Below are positions 1 through 8,144 of a stretch of DNA of 64,000 nucleotides, piece after piece. This DNA is from JACVRW01 sp963812415. GTDB lineage: Bacteria; Actinomycetota; Thermoleophilia; Solirubrobacterales; Thermoleophilaceae. The stretch lies in contig CAWEVH010000024.1 in assembly GCA_963812415.1 (NCBI GenBank), positions 62,001 through 126,000 on the forward strand, read 5' to 3'. The notes beneath the pieces are model-generated. The model did no database searches, was not told the origin of the DNA, and saw only the letters and a program-made list of their open reading frames with translations. Position 1 is the first letter of the stretch. Each line of letters starts with the position of its first letter. Both the position numbers and the translations under genes were made by a program.

Positions 1-25
1 CCCCGTCGAGACTGGGGGGCGTGGC

Positions 26-1188
26 ATGAACCGCCTCCAGGCTCTCCACGACGCCGGCGTGTCGATCTGGCTCGACACCCTCTCGCGCGAGCTGCTCGAC
101 AGCGGCGACTTCGCTGGGTTGATCGCCGACTCTGCAGTGACCGGGGCGACCTCGAACCCAACCATCTTCGCCAAGGCGATCACCGGCTCTGACCGCTACG
201 ACGACCAGCTGCAGGCGGCCGTCGCCTCCGGGATGCGCGATCCACAGCAGCTGTTCTTCGAGCTTGCGATCGACGACGTCCGCCGCGCCGCCGACCTGCT
301 CCGGCCCGTCTACGACCAGAGCGACGGGCGCGACGGCTTCGTCTCGTTCGAATGCACCCCCGACCTGGCCGACGCACCGAGGCCACGATCGAGCAGGCGC
401 TCGAGCTGTGGGGCCGGCTCGCCCGACCCAACGTGATGATCAAGGTCCGGCCACCGAGGCCGGCTTCCCGCGATCGAGGAGCTCACCGCCCGCGGCGTCA
501 ACGTCAACATCACCTGCTCTTCTCGGTGGCGCGCTACAGCAGGTGATCGATGCATACATGAACGGGCTCGCGCGACGCCTGGCAGCGGCGAGCCGCTCGA
601 CTCGATCGCATCCGTCGCCTCCTTCTTCGTCTCGCGCATCGACGCCAAGGTCGACCCGCTCTGTCGGCCGACTCCAGTCTGCGCGGCGGCGTCGCAATCG
701 CCAACGCGCGACTGGCCCACGCGCGCTACCTCGATCGCTTCAGCAACGAACCCTGCCTCGCCGATGAACGCTGGCGCGCGCTGCGCGACGCCGGCGCGCG
801 TCCGCAGCGACCGCTCTGGGCGAGCACCGGCACCAAGGACCCCGCCTACTCGGACGTGCTCTACGTCGAGCAGCTCATCAGGGCCGACGCCATCAACACG
901 ATGCCCGAGGCCACGCTGCGAGCTTTCGCCGACCACGGCGAGGTGGTGGATGCACTACCAATCGCGGGAGCTGCCAGCGCCACCATGCGGGAAGCGCGGG
1001 ATGCCGGCATCGACCTCGCCGCCGTCACCAGCGAGCTCGAGCGCGAGGGCGTGCGCTCCTTCTGCGACTCCTACCACGAGCTGGTCGCATGCATCGAGAC
1101 CAAGCTCGCGCGGATCGATGCGCAGTCGGGCGCTCCGAGCGCTTCGCCATCTCGAATGGGGGCCGGGGGCGTCTCGTTTGGGCATTGA
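26..1188 (+). pseudogene. tal: transaldolase, broken by multiple frameshifts
   Basis: Transaldolase moves a dihydroxyacetone unit between sugar phosphates in the non-oxidative pentose phosphate pathway. The N-terminal 110 residues (MNRLQALHDAGVSIWLD..., then TGATSNPTIFAKAI) match actinobacterial transaldolases, and the IK lysine motif expected to form the Schiff base is present (NVMIKV, Lys codon 442-444). Later family segments (NTMPEATLRAFADHGEV, 890-950) are also there, but they lie in different frames. At least five or six single-base changes are needed to read through between 360 and 860. Total length is near the usual 360-370 codons, so nothing large is missing. Either this is a decaying gene or the sequence here is poor; I cannot tell which from the sequence alone. 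Confidence 0.8.
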
Positions 1189-1200
1189 GCCCCATCGCCG

Positions 1201-1764
1201 GTGACGCAACCGTTGGGCACAGTGGAGGGCATGAGGATGCGGGCCCGACCTGGTACCAGGCGATGGTTACCGAGCGGGTGTCTGGCGCGACGAACGCGCG
1301 GCGTGGTGCTCGGTGGCGTCTGGCTTCGCTGCCGTACTTGGCGGCGCAGACACGAGCTTGATCGGGAACTGGCTCGCGGTGCCGATCCGATGCAGAGCGA
1401 CGAGTTGAGCCTGCGCGTCGGGCAGCTCGGCTCGGCCGGGATGAGGGTGCGACTAGCGCATGCGCTCCGCGAGGCAGTCGCGGTGGCGAACGGCCATCGA
1501 GCGTCGCTCACAACGACACGACTGCGGTGCCGAGAGATCCAGGAGAACGAAGAGCTGCTCGTGGTGTTGGCCGACCGCATCCGTGACGGCGCGCCGCTCG
1601 GCGTCCAGGGCCTCGCACGTACAGCGCTTCTCATGAACGCCCGCTCCAGTCCGTTGTACCGACCGGGAGTGGGTATTTCGCTCCCGGCCACCGTGGCGGA
1701 GGCACTTGAGGCACTCGACTACGGTCACCGGACCGCTGGCCAGGTTCACCGATGGGCCGTGTAG
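1201..1764 (+). CDS. hypothetical protein, possibly truncated at both ends
   Basis: I do not recognise a characterised family. The central part, roughly residues 50-165 (HELDRELARGADP, then GQLGSAGMRVRLAHALREA, then SPLYRPGVGISL), has the composition of a real actinobacterial protein. It resembles conserved hypotheticals that start with a run of arginines followed by 'LDxxLAxGADP' and end near 'SSPLY'. The first 40 residues look non-coding, and an ATG at 1231 is an alternative start. The last codons run into the copied tRNA-Lys fragment at 1745-1794, so the 3' end may have been altered when that fragment arrived. No hydrophobic segments or catalytic motifs are visible. The opposite strand also carries open frames, so the call is tentative. 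Confidence 0.4.
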   Translation: MTQPLGTVEGMRMRARPGTRRWLPSGCLARRTRGVVLGGVWLRCRTWRRRHELDRELARGADPMQSDELSLRVGQLGSAGMRVRLAHALREAVAVANGHRASLTTTRLRCREIQENEELLVVLADRIRDGAPLGVQGLARTALLMNARSSPLYRPGVGISLPATVAEALEALDYGHRTAGQVHRWAV

Positions 1765-1794
1765 GAATCGACCTACAACCTTGAGATTGAGAGT
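1745..1794 (-). repeat. degenerate copy of the 3' half of tRNA-Lys (att-like)
   Basis: These 50 bases match 4122-4172, the 3' half of the intact tRNA-Lys plus about eight bases downstream of it. They are in the same orientation, with roughly four differences including a one-base gap. The 5' half (acceptor 5' strand, D arm, anticodon) is absent, so this is not a functional tRNA. Duplicated tRNA 3' ends at this spacing are typical of integrase-mediated insertion into a tRNA gene. Here they bracket about 2.3 kb holding a glycosidase-like gene and a HAF-repeat gene. No integrase is visible. Confidence 0.7.
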
Positions 1795-1987
1795 TGGTCA
1801 GGGCTTCGGGGCCCACCTTGACGCGATGTCGGTCCGAATGAGCGCGGTAGCAGCAGCAGTACACCCAGGCAGCCATCAGCGGTCGCCTCACGCACATCTC
1901 GCGCTTGATGAGCGTCTTGGTGTGGAGTGAGGGGCTCTCTGGAGCCGCGGGGGTGCTCACCCCGATCGGAGTTCTGAACGATCAGGG

Positions 1988-3139
1988 CTAGAGGCCCTTT
2001 ACGCCGCGGGCGAAGGCGTTGTAGGCGGGCTTCTTCTTGCCCTTGAGGTTGAGCAGTCCGGTGTGGAGACCCCACTGGTTGCCGGTGCCGTAAGGGCGCC
2101 CGTCACGCCAGGAGAAAAGGACGAAGCCGTGCAGTTTCCAAGCCCGCCGCTTCTGCTTGATGAGCTTCAACGAGGCTGCGATGTTCTTCGCCTGCCCCTT
2201 GGTACCGGCGCAGAAGCGGCTCTTGGCTCCCTTGTCGCACCAGCCCAGCTCGGTGATCCATGTGCCGTCCGACCTGCCGCCGCTGCGGTTCATGAGCGCA
2301 CGGGTGCTGTTCATCAGCTTGCCCATGTAGCGGGCGTTGACCGCATAGGTGTTGATCGCGACCGTGTCGAACGCGCTGGTGCCGCCGCCCTTGTATAGCC
2401 CCTTCAGGAAGGGCGCCAGGCGGATCGCCCCGCGCAGACGGCTGTCCGGCAGCCCGGCCGTGACGACCTCGGCGGCGCGGTCACGGGCCTTAATCGCGGC
2501 TCCGACGCTGCGCAGCATCTTCCCGTACTGCTTGATGTTCGGCCTGCCGGCCCAGTACTGGGGGAGAGTGGGCTCGTTCCAGATCTGCCACACGGTGATC
2601 GGCTGGGGCGTCACGGTCGGGTTGGAGCGCCAGATCGAGCCGTTGGGGCCATAGCGGTCGACGAGCGCCGCCGCCCAGGCAGCCATCTCGTCGTTGGAGG
2701 TCGGTGGTGACTCGTTCCTGCCGGGCTTGCGCTCCCGCCAGTCGGGAGGATCGAAGAGCACGGCCATCATGCCGATTCCGTGGCGGGCGGCGTCGAGCAC
2801 GTACCTGTCCTGGTTCGTGTAGTCGAACTTGCCGGGCTCGTACTCCATCGTGGCCCAGCTGAACGTCACGCGTAGGAGCTTCACCCCGGCGGCCCGCTGC
2901 TGATCGAGCGCCTGGTCTCGATAGGGGCCGGCGTTCCAGTAGAGATCATCGGCGGTCATCCCAACGAAGCCGGGGGGGGACGCCGCGCTTGCGCTGCCTG
3001 CGGAAATCGCGAACAGCACGGTGGCGAGAACAAGGGCTGTGATCAGGCGCGGCACGCGGCTTCCCCATACCTGGTTACAGGATGCGGCGTGCTCAATCCC
3101 GCATGGCGCGACAGTCCGCGCAATGGGTTCCTGCGTCAT
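1988..3139 (-). CDS. secreted glycoside hydrolase-like (beta/alpha)8 barrel protein
   Basis: The protein is about 383 residues and probably hydrolyses a polysaccharide outside the cell. The ATG at 3139 is preferred because GGAGG lies just upstream. A basic stretch then leads into a hydrophobic export segment (VPRLITALVLATVLFAIS) ending in GSASA before ASPPG, a good signal peptidase I site. The mature part has the clan GH-A pattern: an early LLRVTFSW strand, then WQIWNEP with the probable acid/base Glu, and WITELGW near the C-terminus with the probable nucleophile Glu. The order fits GH5/GH39-type enzymes, but I cannot name the substrate. It lies alone on the minus strand inside the segment bracketed by tRNA-Lys and its partial copy, so it may be acquired cargo. 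Confidence 0.75.
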   Translation of the reverse strand: MTQEPIARTVAPCGIEHAASCNQVWGSRVPRLITALVLATVLFAISAGSASAASPPGFVGMTADDLYWNAGPYRDQALDQQRAAGVKLLRVTFSWATMEYEPGKFDYTNQDRYVLDAARHGIGMMAVLFDPPDWRERKPGRNESPPTSNDEMAAWAAALVDRYGPNGSIWRSNPTVTPQPITVWQIWNEPTLPQYWAGRPNIKQYGKMLRSVGAAIKARDRAAEVVTAGLPDSRLRGAIRLAPFLKGLYKGGGTSAFDTVAINTYAVNARYMGKLMNSTRALMNRSGGRSDGTWITELGWCDKGAKSRFCAGTKGQAKNIAASLKLIKQKRRAWKLHGFVLFSWRDGRPYGTGNQWGLHTGLLNLKGKKKPAYNAFARGVKGL

Positions 3140-3354
3140 CGAGCCTCCGGTGTCTTGCTGAGCAATGCCATGCATTTCCTATGGGTTGTCTTGGTTCCGG
3201 CCAGTTGACCGGCGGTAGCGGCGGTCCCTTTCACGGCCGCTCCCGTCGATCATTGAAGGGCCACGATCCACCGCGAGAAGGCCGGATCGGCGCGCCTTTT
3301 GCAATAGAAGAGAGCTCAAGGATCCGGCTATTACGCCATTTAGGAGATCCTTAG

Positions 3355-4059
3355 GTGCTCGTCGACCTGTGCGATCACCGCGTCCAATGCTGGCTACGGG
3401 ATGGGCGTGTTCAATACCGCAGTTGCGCCATCCGCGCGGGCCCGGGCGCCAAGGGGACCGCCGCCGCCCGCATCAATGACCGCAGCCAGATCGTCGGCTT
3501 CTACAGCGACACCAACGACAACCCCGGAACGGCAAGCGACATCCGTGGCTTCCTGCTCGACCGGCGCGGCCGCCTCGAGCGGATCGACGTCCCGGGCGCC
3601 AGCTCGACCCAGGCGGCCGGCATCAACAACCACGGCGAGGTCGTCGGCGCCTACCTCGACGCCGCCGGCGTGCCGCACGGGTTCCTGCGCGACCGCGACG
3701 GCCAGTTCACCACGATCCACATCCCCGACGCGATGGCCACCATTGCGTTCGACATCAACGACCACGGCCAGATCGCCGGCACCTACATCGACAGCGGCGG
3801 AAGGGTCCGCGGCTTCCGGCGCGACCGCTCCGGCGAGGTCACCACGATCGACGCCCCCGGCGCGGTCCAGACCCGCGTCCGCGGCATCAACAACCGCGGC
3901 CAGATCGCCATCGACACCGTCGACGCGCAGCTCGTGCACCACGGATACCTGCTCGACCACGGCCGCTTCACCGAGATCAGACCACGCGGCGCCGCCGGCA
4001 ACGGGTCGCTGGCCACCGACGTCGACGACCACGGGTCGGTGCTCGGCTACGTCCTCTGA
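3355..4059 (+). CDS. HAF-repeat (beta-propeller-like) protein
   Basis: A 234-residue protein built of repeats of about 45 residues. Each holds an 'INxxGQIVGxY' type strand (IND, INNHGEVVGAY, INDHGQIAGTY, INNRGQIA) followed by 'GFLxDRxGxxxxIDxPGA'. This is the pattern of the bacterial 'extracellular repeat, HAF family', usually secreted or surface proteins of unknown function. GTG at 3355 has AGGAG eight bases upstream. However, the first 35 residues are not repeat-like and include no signal peptide. A frameshift near 3400-3450 that removed the real N-terminus is possible, so export cannot be assumed. The gene lies between the glycosidase-like gene and tRNA-Lys, within the putative small insertion. 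Confidence 0.7.
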   Translation: MLVDLCDHRVQCWLRDGRVQYRSCAIRAGPGAKGTAAARINDRSQIVGFYSDTNDNPGTASDIRGFLLDRRGRLERIDVPGASSTQAAGINNHGEVVGAYLDAAGVPHGFLRDRDGQFTTIHIPDAMATIAFDINDHGQIAGTYIDSGGRVRGFRRDRSGEVTTIDAPGAVQTRVRGINNRGQIAIDTVDAQLVHHGYLLDHGRFTEIRPRGAAGNGSLATDVDDHGSVLGYVL

Positions 4060-4129
4060 GGAGAAGACAACGGACCGTGCTTCGTCACCGCGTCACCGTG
4101 ATCGTGGCCTCGAGCGGGGCCTTCGCCGA

Positions 4130-4202
4130 TGGGCCGTGAAGGAATCGAACCTACAACCTTGAGATTAAGAGTCTCCTGCTCTGCCAATTGAGCTAACGGC
4201 CC
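4130..4202 (-). tRNA. tRNA-Lys (CTT)
   Basis: A 73-base cloverleaf: acceptor strand GGGCCGT pairs with ACGGCCC, D-arm GCTC/GAGC, anticodon loop CTCTTAA giving anticodon CTT, and T-loop GGTTCGATTCC. The 3' CCA is not encoded. The base pair at the foot of the anticodon stem (G-A) is mismatched. It is the only intact copy here; its 3' half is repeated at 1745-1794. Confidence 0.93.
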
Positions 4203-4257
4203 GCGGCAGGCGATTCTAGAAGACGCCTGGCGGGGCGTCCGGATGCGGCGCGCCGGC

Positions 4258-4617
4258 TCAGTCGGCGGCGCCGGAGGTGACCGCGTCGAGCGCGTCCTCG
4301 CGCGAGGAATGGATCGGGAAGACGCGGTCGAGGCCGGTGATCTCGAAGATCTTGGTGATGTTGTCGTCGGTGCAGACCAGCGCCAGCGAGCCACCCGCCG
4401 GGCGCAGGCGCTTCACCCCTCCCACCAGCACACCCAGCGTGGTGGAGTCGATGAAGGTCGCTTTGGACAGATCGACCACGATCTGCTTCTTGCCCGATTC
4501 GATCAGCTCGACCATGCGCTCCTTGAACTCGGGCGCGGTGTACAAGTCCACCTCGCCGCCGAGCTCGATTACGTGCGTGGCGTCGTCGATCGCCTCGTCT
4601 TCGATGTGGAAGTTCAC
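4258..4617 (-). CDS. STAS-domain anti-sigma factor antagonist (SpoIIAA/RsbV type)
   Basis: A single-domain protein of 119 residues. STAS antagonists free a sigma factor by binding its anti-sigma kinase, and are switched by phosphorylation of one serine. That serine is visible in ATFIDSTTLGVL as Ser58, preceded by the usual Asp. The pattern 'GEVDLYTAPEFKERM' at 21-35 matches the first helix and strands of the fold. The gene is the last of a minus-strand row tatA-tatC-TPR-STAS before tRNA-Lys, about 57 bases after the TPR gene. No partner kinase is adjacent, but a GAF-SpoIIE phosphatase of the kind that reactivates such proteins lies at the far end of the window. Confidence 0.85.
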   Translation of the reverse strand: MNFHIEDEAIDDATHVIELGGEVDLYTAPEFKERMVELIESGKKQIVVDLSKATFIDSTTLGVLVGGVKRLRPAGGSLALVCTDDNITKIFEITGLDRVFPIHSSREDALDAVTSGAAD

Positions 4618-4674
4618 GGTTCTCCTGTTTATCGCATTGCCGCGGAGCGGTGCTCCGCGAGTCGGTAGCCTACG

Positions 4675-5349
4675 TCAGCCCTGCGGCACCTGCTGTTGCT
4701 GCTGTTGCTCCGGCGGCTTCTTCAGCAGTTCGGCCTGCTGCTCGACTGCCTTCTCTTGCCCCTTGGGAGCGAGATCAATCGCCTTCTGAGCGGCGAGATC
4801 CGCCGTGCGAGTGTCCCCCGCGAGGGCTGCGTACGACACGAGCTGCAGGTAGGAGGCCGAGTCGTTCTGCTTCCTGGCGATGATCGCCGCCGCCTTCTGC
4901 GCCTCGCCCGGCCGGTTGAGCGCGCCGACGTCGTACACGCGCAGGGCGAACAGCGCGGTGTTCGGGCTCGGGTTCTCGCTCACCGTGTCCACGTAGCGCT
5001 CCCAGTAGCCGGCGGCCTTGCGCAGATCGTCCTTGGCGTCGTCGGGGAACTCGGTCGCGCCCGACTGCTGCTGGGAGGTGGCGAGCCCGTAGTAGTCGCG
5101 CACCAGGCTCTGAAGCAGCGCCTCGTTGTCCGGCTGCGCCGCCAGTCGCTCCTCCTGCTTCTCGATGCGGTCCTGGATCACGCTGTTGCCGTTGCCTCCG
5201 CCGGAGCCGTCGCTGAAGGCGTTGAACAGGCCGCCGGACACGTCGCCGCCGATTCCGAACAGCACGAGTCCGCCGCCCATCAGCAGGGCGAGCATGAGGT
5301 AGGTGGCCTGCACCGCGCGGCGGCGGCGGCCTCTGAGATCGAACAGCAC
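4675..5349 (-). CDS. membrane-anchored TPR-like protein
   Basis: The protein is 224 residues. A short basic N-terminus (DLRGRRRRAVQ) leads into one transmembrane segment (about 14-33, YLMLALLMGGGLVLFGIGG). A Gly/Ser-rich linker follows, then an extracytoplasmic region of helical repeats (ERLAAQPDNEALLQSLVRDYY; AALAGDTRTADLAAQKAI) resembling TPR units. The tail is rich in Gln and ends QQQQQQVPQG. The function is unknown. The gene begins 10 bases after tatC, and the same arrangement suggests a role linked to protein export or a scaffold at the membrane. The TPR assignment rests on helical periodicity and was not tested with a profile. Confidence 0.6.
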   Translation of the reverse strand: MLFDLRGRRRRAVQATYLMLALLMGGGLVLFGIGGDVSGGLFNAFSDGSGGGNGNSVIQDRIEKQEERLAAQPDNEALLQSLVRDYYGLATSQQQSGATEFPDDAKDDLRKAAGYWERYVDTVSENPSPNTALFALRVYDVGALNRPGEAQKAAAIIARKQNDSASYLQLVSYAALAGDTRTADLAAQKAIDLAPKGQEKAVEQQAELLKKPPEQQQQQQVPQG

Positions 5350-5359
5350 GTGCCGAAGG

Positions 5360-6139
5360 CTAGCTGGACCCCTCGGGGGCCGGTTCCTCGCCCACCTCGC
5401 CGAGCGGACTGCCGAAGGCCGACGCGAGCACGATGCTGAACTCGTAGAGCAGGTAAAGCGGGATCGCCTCGAGGATGAGGGTGAGCGGATCGAGCGTGGG
5501 CAGGAGCGAGGCGAGCACGAAGATCGCGACGATCGCGTAGCGCCGGCCGCGGCGCAGCTTCTCCGGGCTCGTCAGGCCGAGCTTGCAGGCCGCCAGCACC
5601 CCGACCGGGATCTGGAAGCCGATACCCATCGCCAGCATCAGCAGCGTGACGAACGAGTAGTAGTCGCGCGCCCTGACCTGGGTGTTGAACTCGTCCGCGT
5701 TGAAGTTGAGGAGGAAGTCGAGCGCGGGGGTGAGCACGACGAAGTAGCAGAACACGACTCCCGAGATGAACAGCACGGGTATCAGCAGCAGCATCGGGGT
5801 GGCCACGCGCCGCTCGCCGGGGCTGAAGGCCGGCAGCACGAAGGCGTAGAGCTGGTACAGGATCACCGGCAGCGCGATCAGGAGCGCGAAATAGGCGGCG
5901 TTCGTGAGCGTGGTGTAGAAGGCCTCGGCCGGGCCGAGCGTGATCGGGCCCCCGTTCTCCGCCACCTCGTCCGGCAGCGGCGCGTTCACGATCTCGAGCA
6001 CGAGGTCGTTCTGCCAGGCGGTGATCGCCCAGGCGACCACGAACGCGGCGGCGGAAATGATGAGCCGCGTGCGCAGCTCGTCGAGGTGCTCGACGACCGA
6101 CAGCCGGTCCTCGTGGGCGATCGGCCGAATGCGCCGCAC
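5360..6139 (-). CDS. tatC: Sec-independent protein translocase TatC
   Basis: The TatC subunit binds twin-arginine signal peptides and forms the core of the Tat translocase. At 259 residues it is of normal length. The N-terminal cytosolic motif HLDELRTRLI (about 18-27) precedes the first membrane segment, and six hydrophobic segments follow. The periplasmic loop FSPGERR and the FLPSxLP-like terminal region (VLASLLPTLDPLTL) are also typical. It sits 20 bases downstream of tatA and is probably cotranscribed with it. The Rieske protein in this window (qcrA) carries a twin-arginine motif and is a likely client. Confidence 0.95.
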   Translation of the reverse strand: MRRIRPIAHEDRLSVVEHLDELRTRLIISAAAFVVAWAITAWQNDLVLEIVNAPLPDEVAENGGPITLGPAEAFYTTLTNAAYFALLIALPVILYQLYAFVLPAFSPGERRVATPMLLLIPVLFISGVVFCYFVVLTPALDFLLNFNADEFNTQVRARDYYSFVTLLMLAMGIGFQIPVGVLAACKLGLTSPEKLRRGRRYAIVAIFVLASLLPTLDPLTLILEAIPLYLLYEFSIVLASAFGSPLGEVGEEPAPEGSS

Positions 6140-6159
6140 GACCTACGCGGCTCCAGCTG

Positions 6160-6405
6160 CTAGGAGCTCTGCTCGCGAGGCGACGTGCTGGCCGCCGGCT
6201 CGGGCTTCTCGGCCGCCGCCATCTGCGCGGCCTCGATCTCCTCGCGCTCCTTGTCCTTGCCGGTCACCGAGTCCTTGAACTCGCGCATTCCGCGCCCGAG
6301 CGACTTGCCCAGATCCGGCAGCCGCTTGGGCCCGAAGATCACAAGGACGATGACCAGGATGATGATGATCTCGAGTGGTCCTGGGGTGGGCATCGCTCTG
6401 CCCAT
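6160..6405 (-). CDS. tatA: Sec-independent protein translocase TatA
   Basis: TatA polymerises to form the transport path of the Tat system. The protein has the family layout: one short N-terminal membrane helix (LEIIIILVIVLVIFGP), the FGPKRLPDLGKSLG hinge and amphipathic helix, then a charged disordered tail. ATG at 6393 (MPTPGPLEI) matches the usual TatA N-terminus and is an alternative to the ATG at 6405. It is first in the tatA-tatC-TPR-STAS row and is transcribed away from dcd, with about 40 bases between the two start codons. Confidence 0.93.
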   Translation of the reverse strand: MGRAMPTPGPLEIIIILVIVLVIFGPKRLPDLGKSLGRGMREFKDSVTGKDKEREEIEAAQMAAAEKPEPAASTSPREQSS

Positions 6406-6446
6406 GGTAGCGGCACTTGTCGGCGGTAGTTGGAAGGATGCTCGCG

Positions 6447-8035
6447 ATGACGGCGTCCGTGCTCTCCGACGGCACGATCCGCCGCCTCGTCGCCGAGGGG
6501 CGGATCGCCATCGACCCTTGGGACCCCTCGATGGTCCAGCCGGCCAGCGTGGACCTCAAGCTGGGCCGCTCGTTCCGGGTGTTCCACAACCACCGGCTGC
6601 CCGCGATCGACCTGGCGGAGCCGCCGCAGGGCGTGACCGAGCACGTGGCCGTCGACGAGGGCCAGTCGTTCGTGATCCACCCGGGCGAGTTCGTGCTCGG
6701 GAACACGGTCGAGCAGGTGACCATGCCGGACGACCTGGTGGCGCGCATCGAGGGAAAGGCGCTGGCCGTGGACACCGAGGTGCCGACTCCCGCCGGCTGG
6801 CGAACGATGGGTGACCTCGAGCCGGGCGACCTGGTTTCACGCCAAACGGCCGGCCGACCGAAGTGCTCGCAGCCAGCGAGGTTATGCACGACCGGGACTG
6901 CGGACGGTGGTGTTCTCCGACGACACTCGCGTGGTGGCCGATGCGGATCATCAGTGGGAGGTCCGGACGAAGTACGACCGGCGGGTGGGCCGAACCCGGT
7001 CCTGAGCACGCGCGCCATCGCGGACACGCTTCGCTGCTCCCCGACGGAGTACGCGTACCACGTGGACAACACGCTGCCGCTCGCGTATCCCGAGCGCGAC
7101 CTTCCGGTGGACCCCTACGTGTTCGGCGCGTGGATCGGGGACGGAACCAGCGCGAAGGCTGAAATCACCGCGATCGACCAACCGATCCTGCGAGAGATCG
7201 CAGAGTGGGGTACGCGGCGGCCGCACGGGAGCGCTCGCGTCCGGATCGGCGGCGTGGACACAGCCGCACCCGGCGACCGGCCGCTATGAGTCGAACGAGT
7301 CGCTGCAGAGCACGCTGCGCGCGATGGGCGTGTCGGCAACAAGCACATCCCGAGCGAGACATGCAGGCGAGCGAGCACCAGCGGCGCGCCCTGGTCGCCG
7401 GGCTGATGGACACCGACGGCTACGTGGACACCCTAGGCCGTTGTGACCTCACGACCGTGAAGCGTCCTCTGGCGGAGCAGTACCGCGAGCTCCTATGCTC
7501 GCTCGGCTATCGCGCGAAGATCGCACGAAGACGGCGACCCTCTACGGACGCGTGTGCGGCCTGCGCCACGAGGTGACCTTCACCCCGCACGAGCAGGTGT
7601 TCTACCTGCCTCGGAAGGCCGCCCGGCTGGCGCTCACCCAGGCCTTCCGCTTCGGCGAGCGATCGTCGAGTGCGACCGGCCCGAGCGTCCCCGTGCGCTG
7701 CATACGGTCGCGAATCCCGAGGGCACCTTCGTCGTCACGCGCTCCCACATCGCGACGCACAATCGTCCCTGGGCCGCCTCGGCCTGATCGTCCACGCCAC
7801 GGCGGGCTTCGTCGACCCGGGCTTCTCGGGCACGCTCACGCTCGAGATCACGAACCTCACGCGCGTGCCGATCGTGCTCTGGCCCGGCAAGCCGATCGCG
7901 CAGCTCTCGTTCATGACGCTCGACCGCCCGGCCGAGCGGCCCTACGGACATCCCGACCTCGGCAGCCACTACCACGGCCAGCTCGAGGCCACCGAGTCCC
8001 GCTACGAGGGCGGGCCCGGCAGGCGCGACGAGTAG
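6447..8035 (+). CDS. dcd: dCTP deaminase, interrupted by an intein and frameshifts
   Basis: dCTP deaminase makes dUTP (or dUMP) from dCTP for thymidylate synthesis. The N-extein (MTASVLSDGTIRRLVAEGRI to RIEGK) and C-extein (SSLGRLGLIVHATAGFVDPG to the end) together form a complete enzyme of about 195 residues. The split lies within the active-site motif EGKSSLGRLGL, the classic sort of site for an intein. ATG at 6447 has GGAAGG at 6432-6437; ATG 6438 is in frame but too close to it. The inserted 6759-7763 segment is described separately. It has several frameshifts, and one missing base (cac aat cg instead of cac aat tcg) lies exactly at the C-terminal splice junction, so as written no functional enzyme could be made. 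The exteins themselves are intact. Confidence 0.85.
6759..7763 (+). other. class 3 intein with LAGLIDADG endonuclease region, frameshifted
   Basis: A protein insertion of about 335 codons in dcd. Its N-terminus ALAVDTEVPTPAGWRTMGDL is a block A/Hint start, but with Ala rather than Cys or Ser as residue 1. The features of class 3 inteins are present: block B DADHQW with Trp (6955-6957), block F VPVRC with Cys (7699-7701), and a terminal IATHN with Thr before the final His-Asn (7761-7763). Together these are the W-C-T triplet that replaces the N-terminal nucleophile. Two LAGLIDADG motifs (FGAWIGDGTS near 7120; AGLMDTDGYVD near 7395) mark a homing endonuclease. Reading it needs at least six frame changes (near 6840-6860, 6900, 6990, 7270-7330, 7500 and 7705), so it is decayed or badly sequenced. 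Confidence 0.85.
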
Positions 8036-8144
8036 CCGCGTAAGTACTCGCGCACCCCGTAGTTGGACCTGATGAGAGGTCCACCACAGATTCCCTTCAA
8101 GTTCGGCACTGGCGTGCCGATACCGGGAGCAGAGGATGCGCGAG

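Noticed and set aside
1071..1691. Minus-strand gene of about 200 codons.
   Set aside because: Ser/Arg-rich composition without motifs; the plus-strand frame over the same bases has a more protein-like pattern.
1750..1822. A second complete tRNA-Lys gene.
   Set aside because: Only the 3' half matches; the anticodon arm and 5' half are missing.
6834..6847. A third parS-like sequence (GTTTCACGCCAAAC) in the intein.
   Set aside because: It has two mismatches that break the palindrome and lies far from the origin block; chance is more likely.
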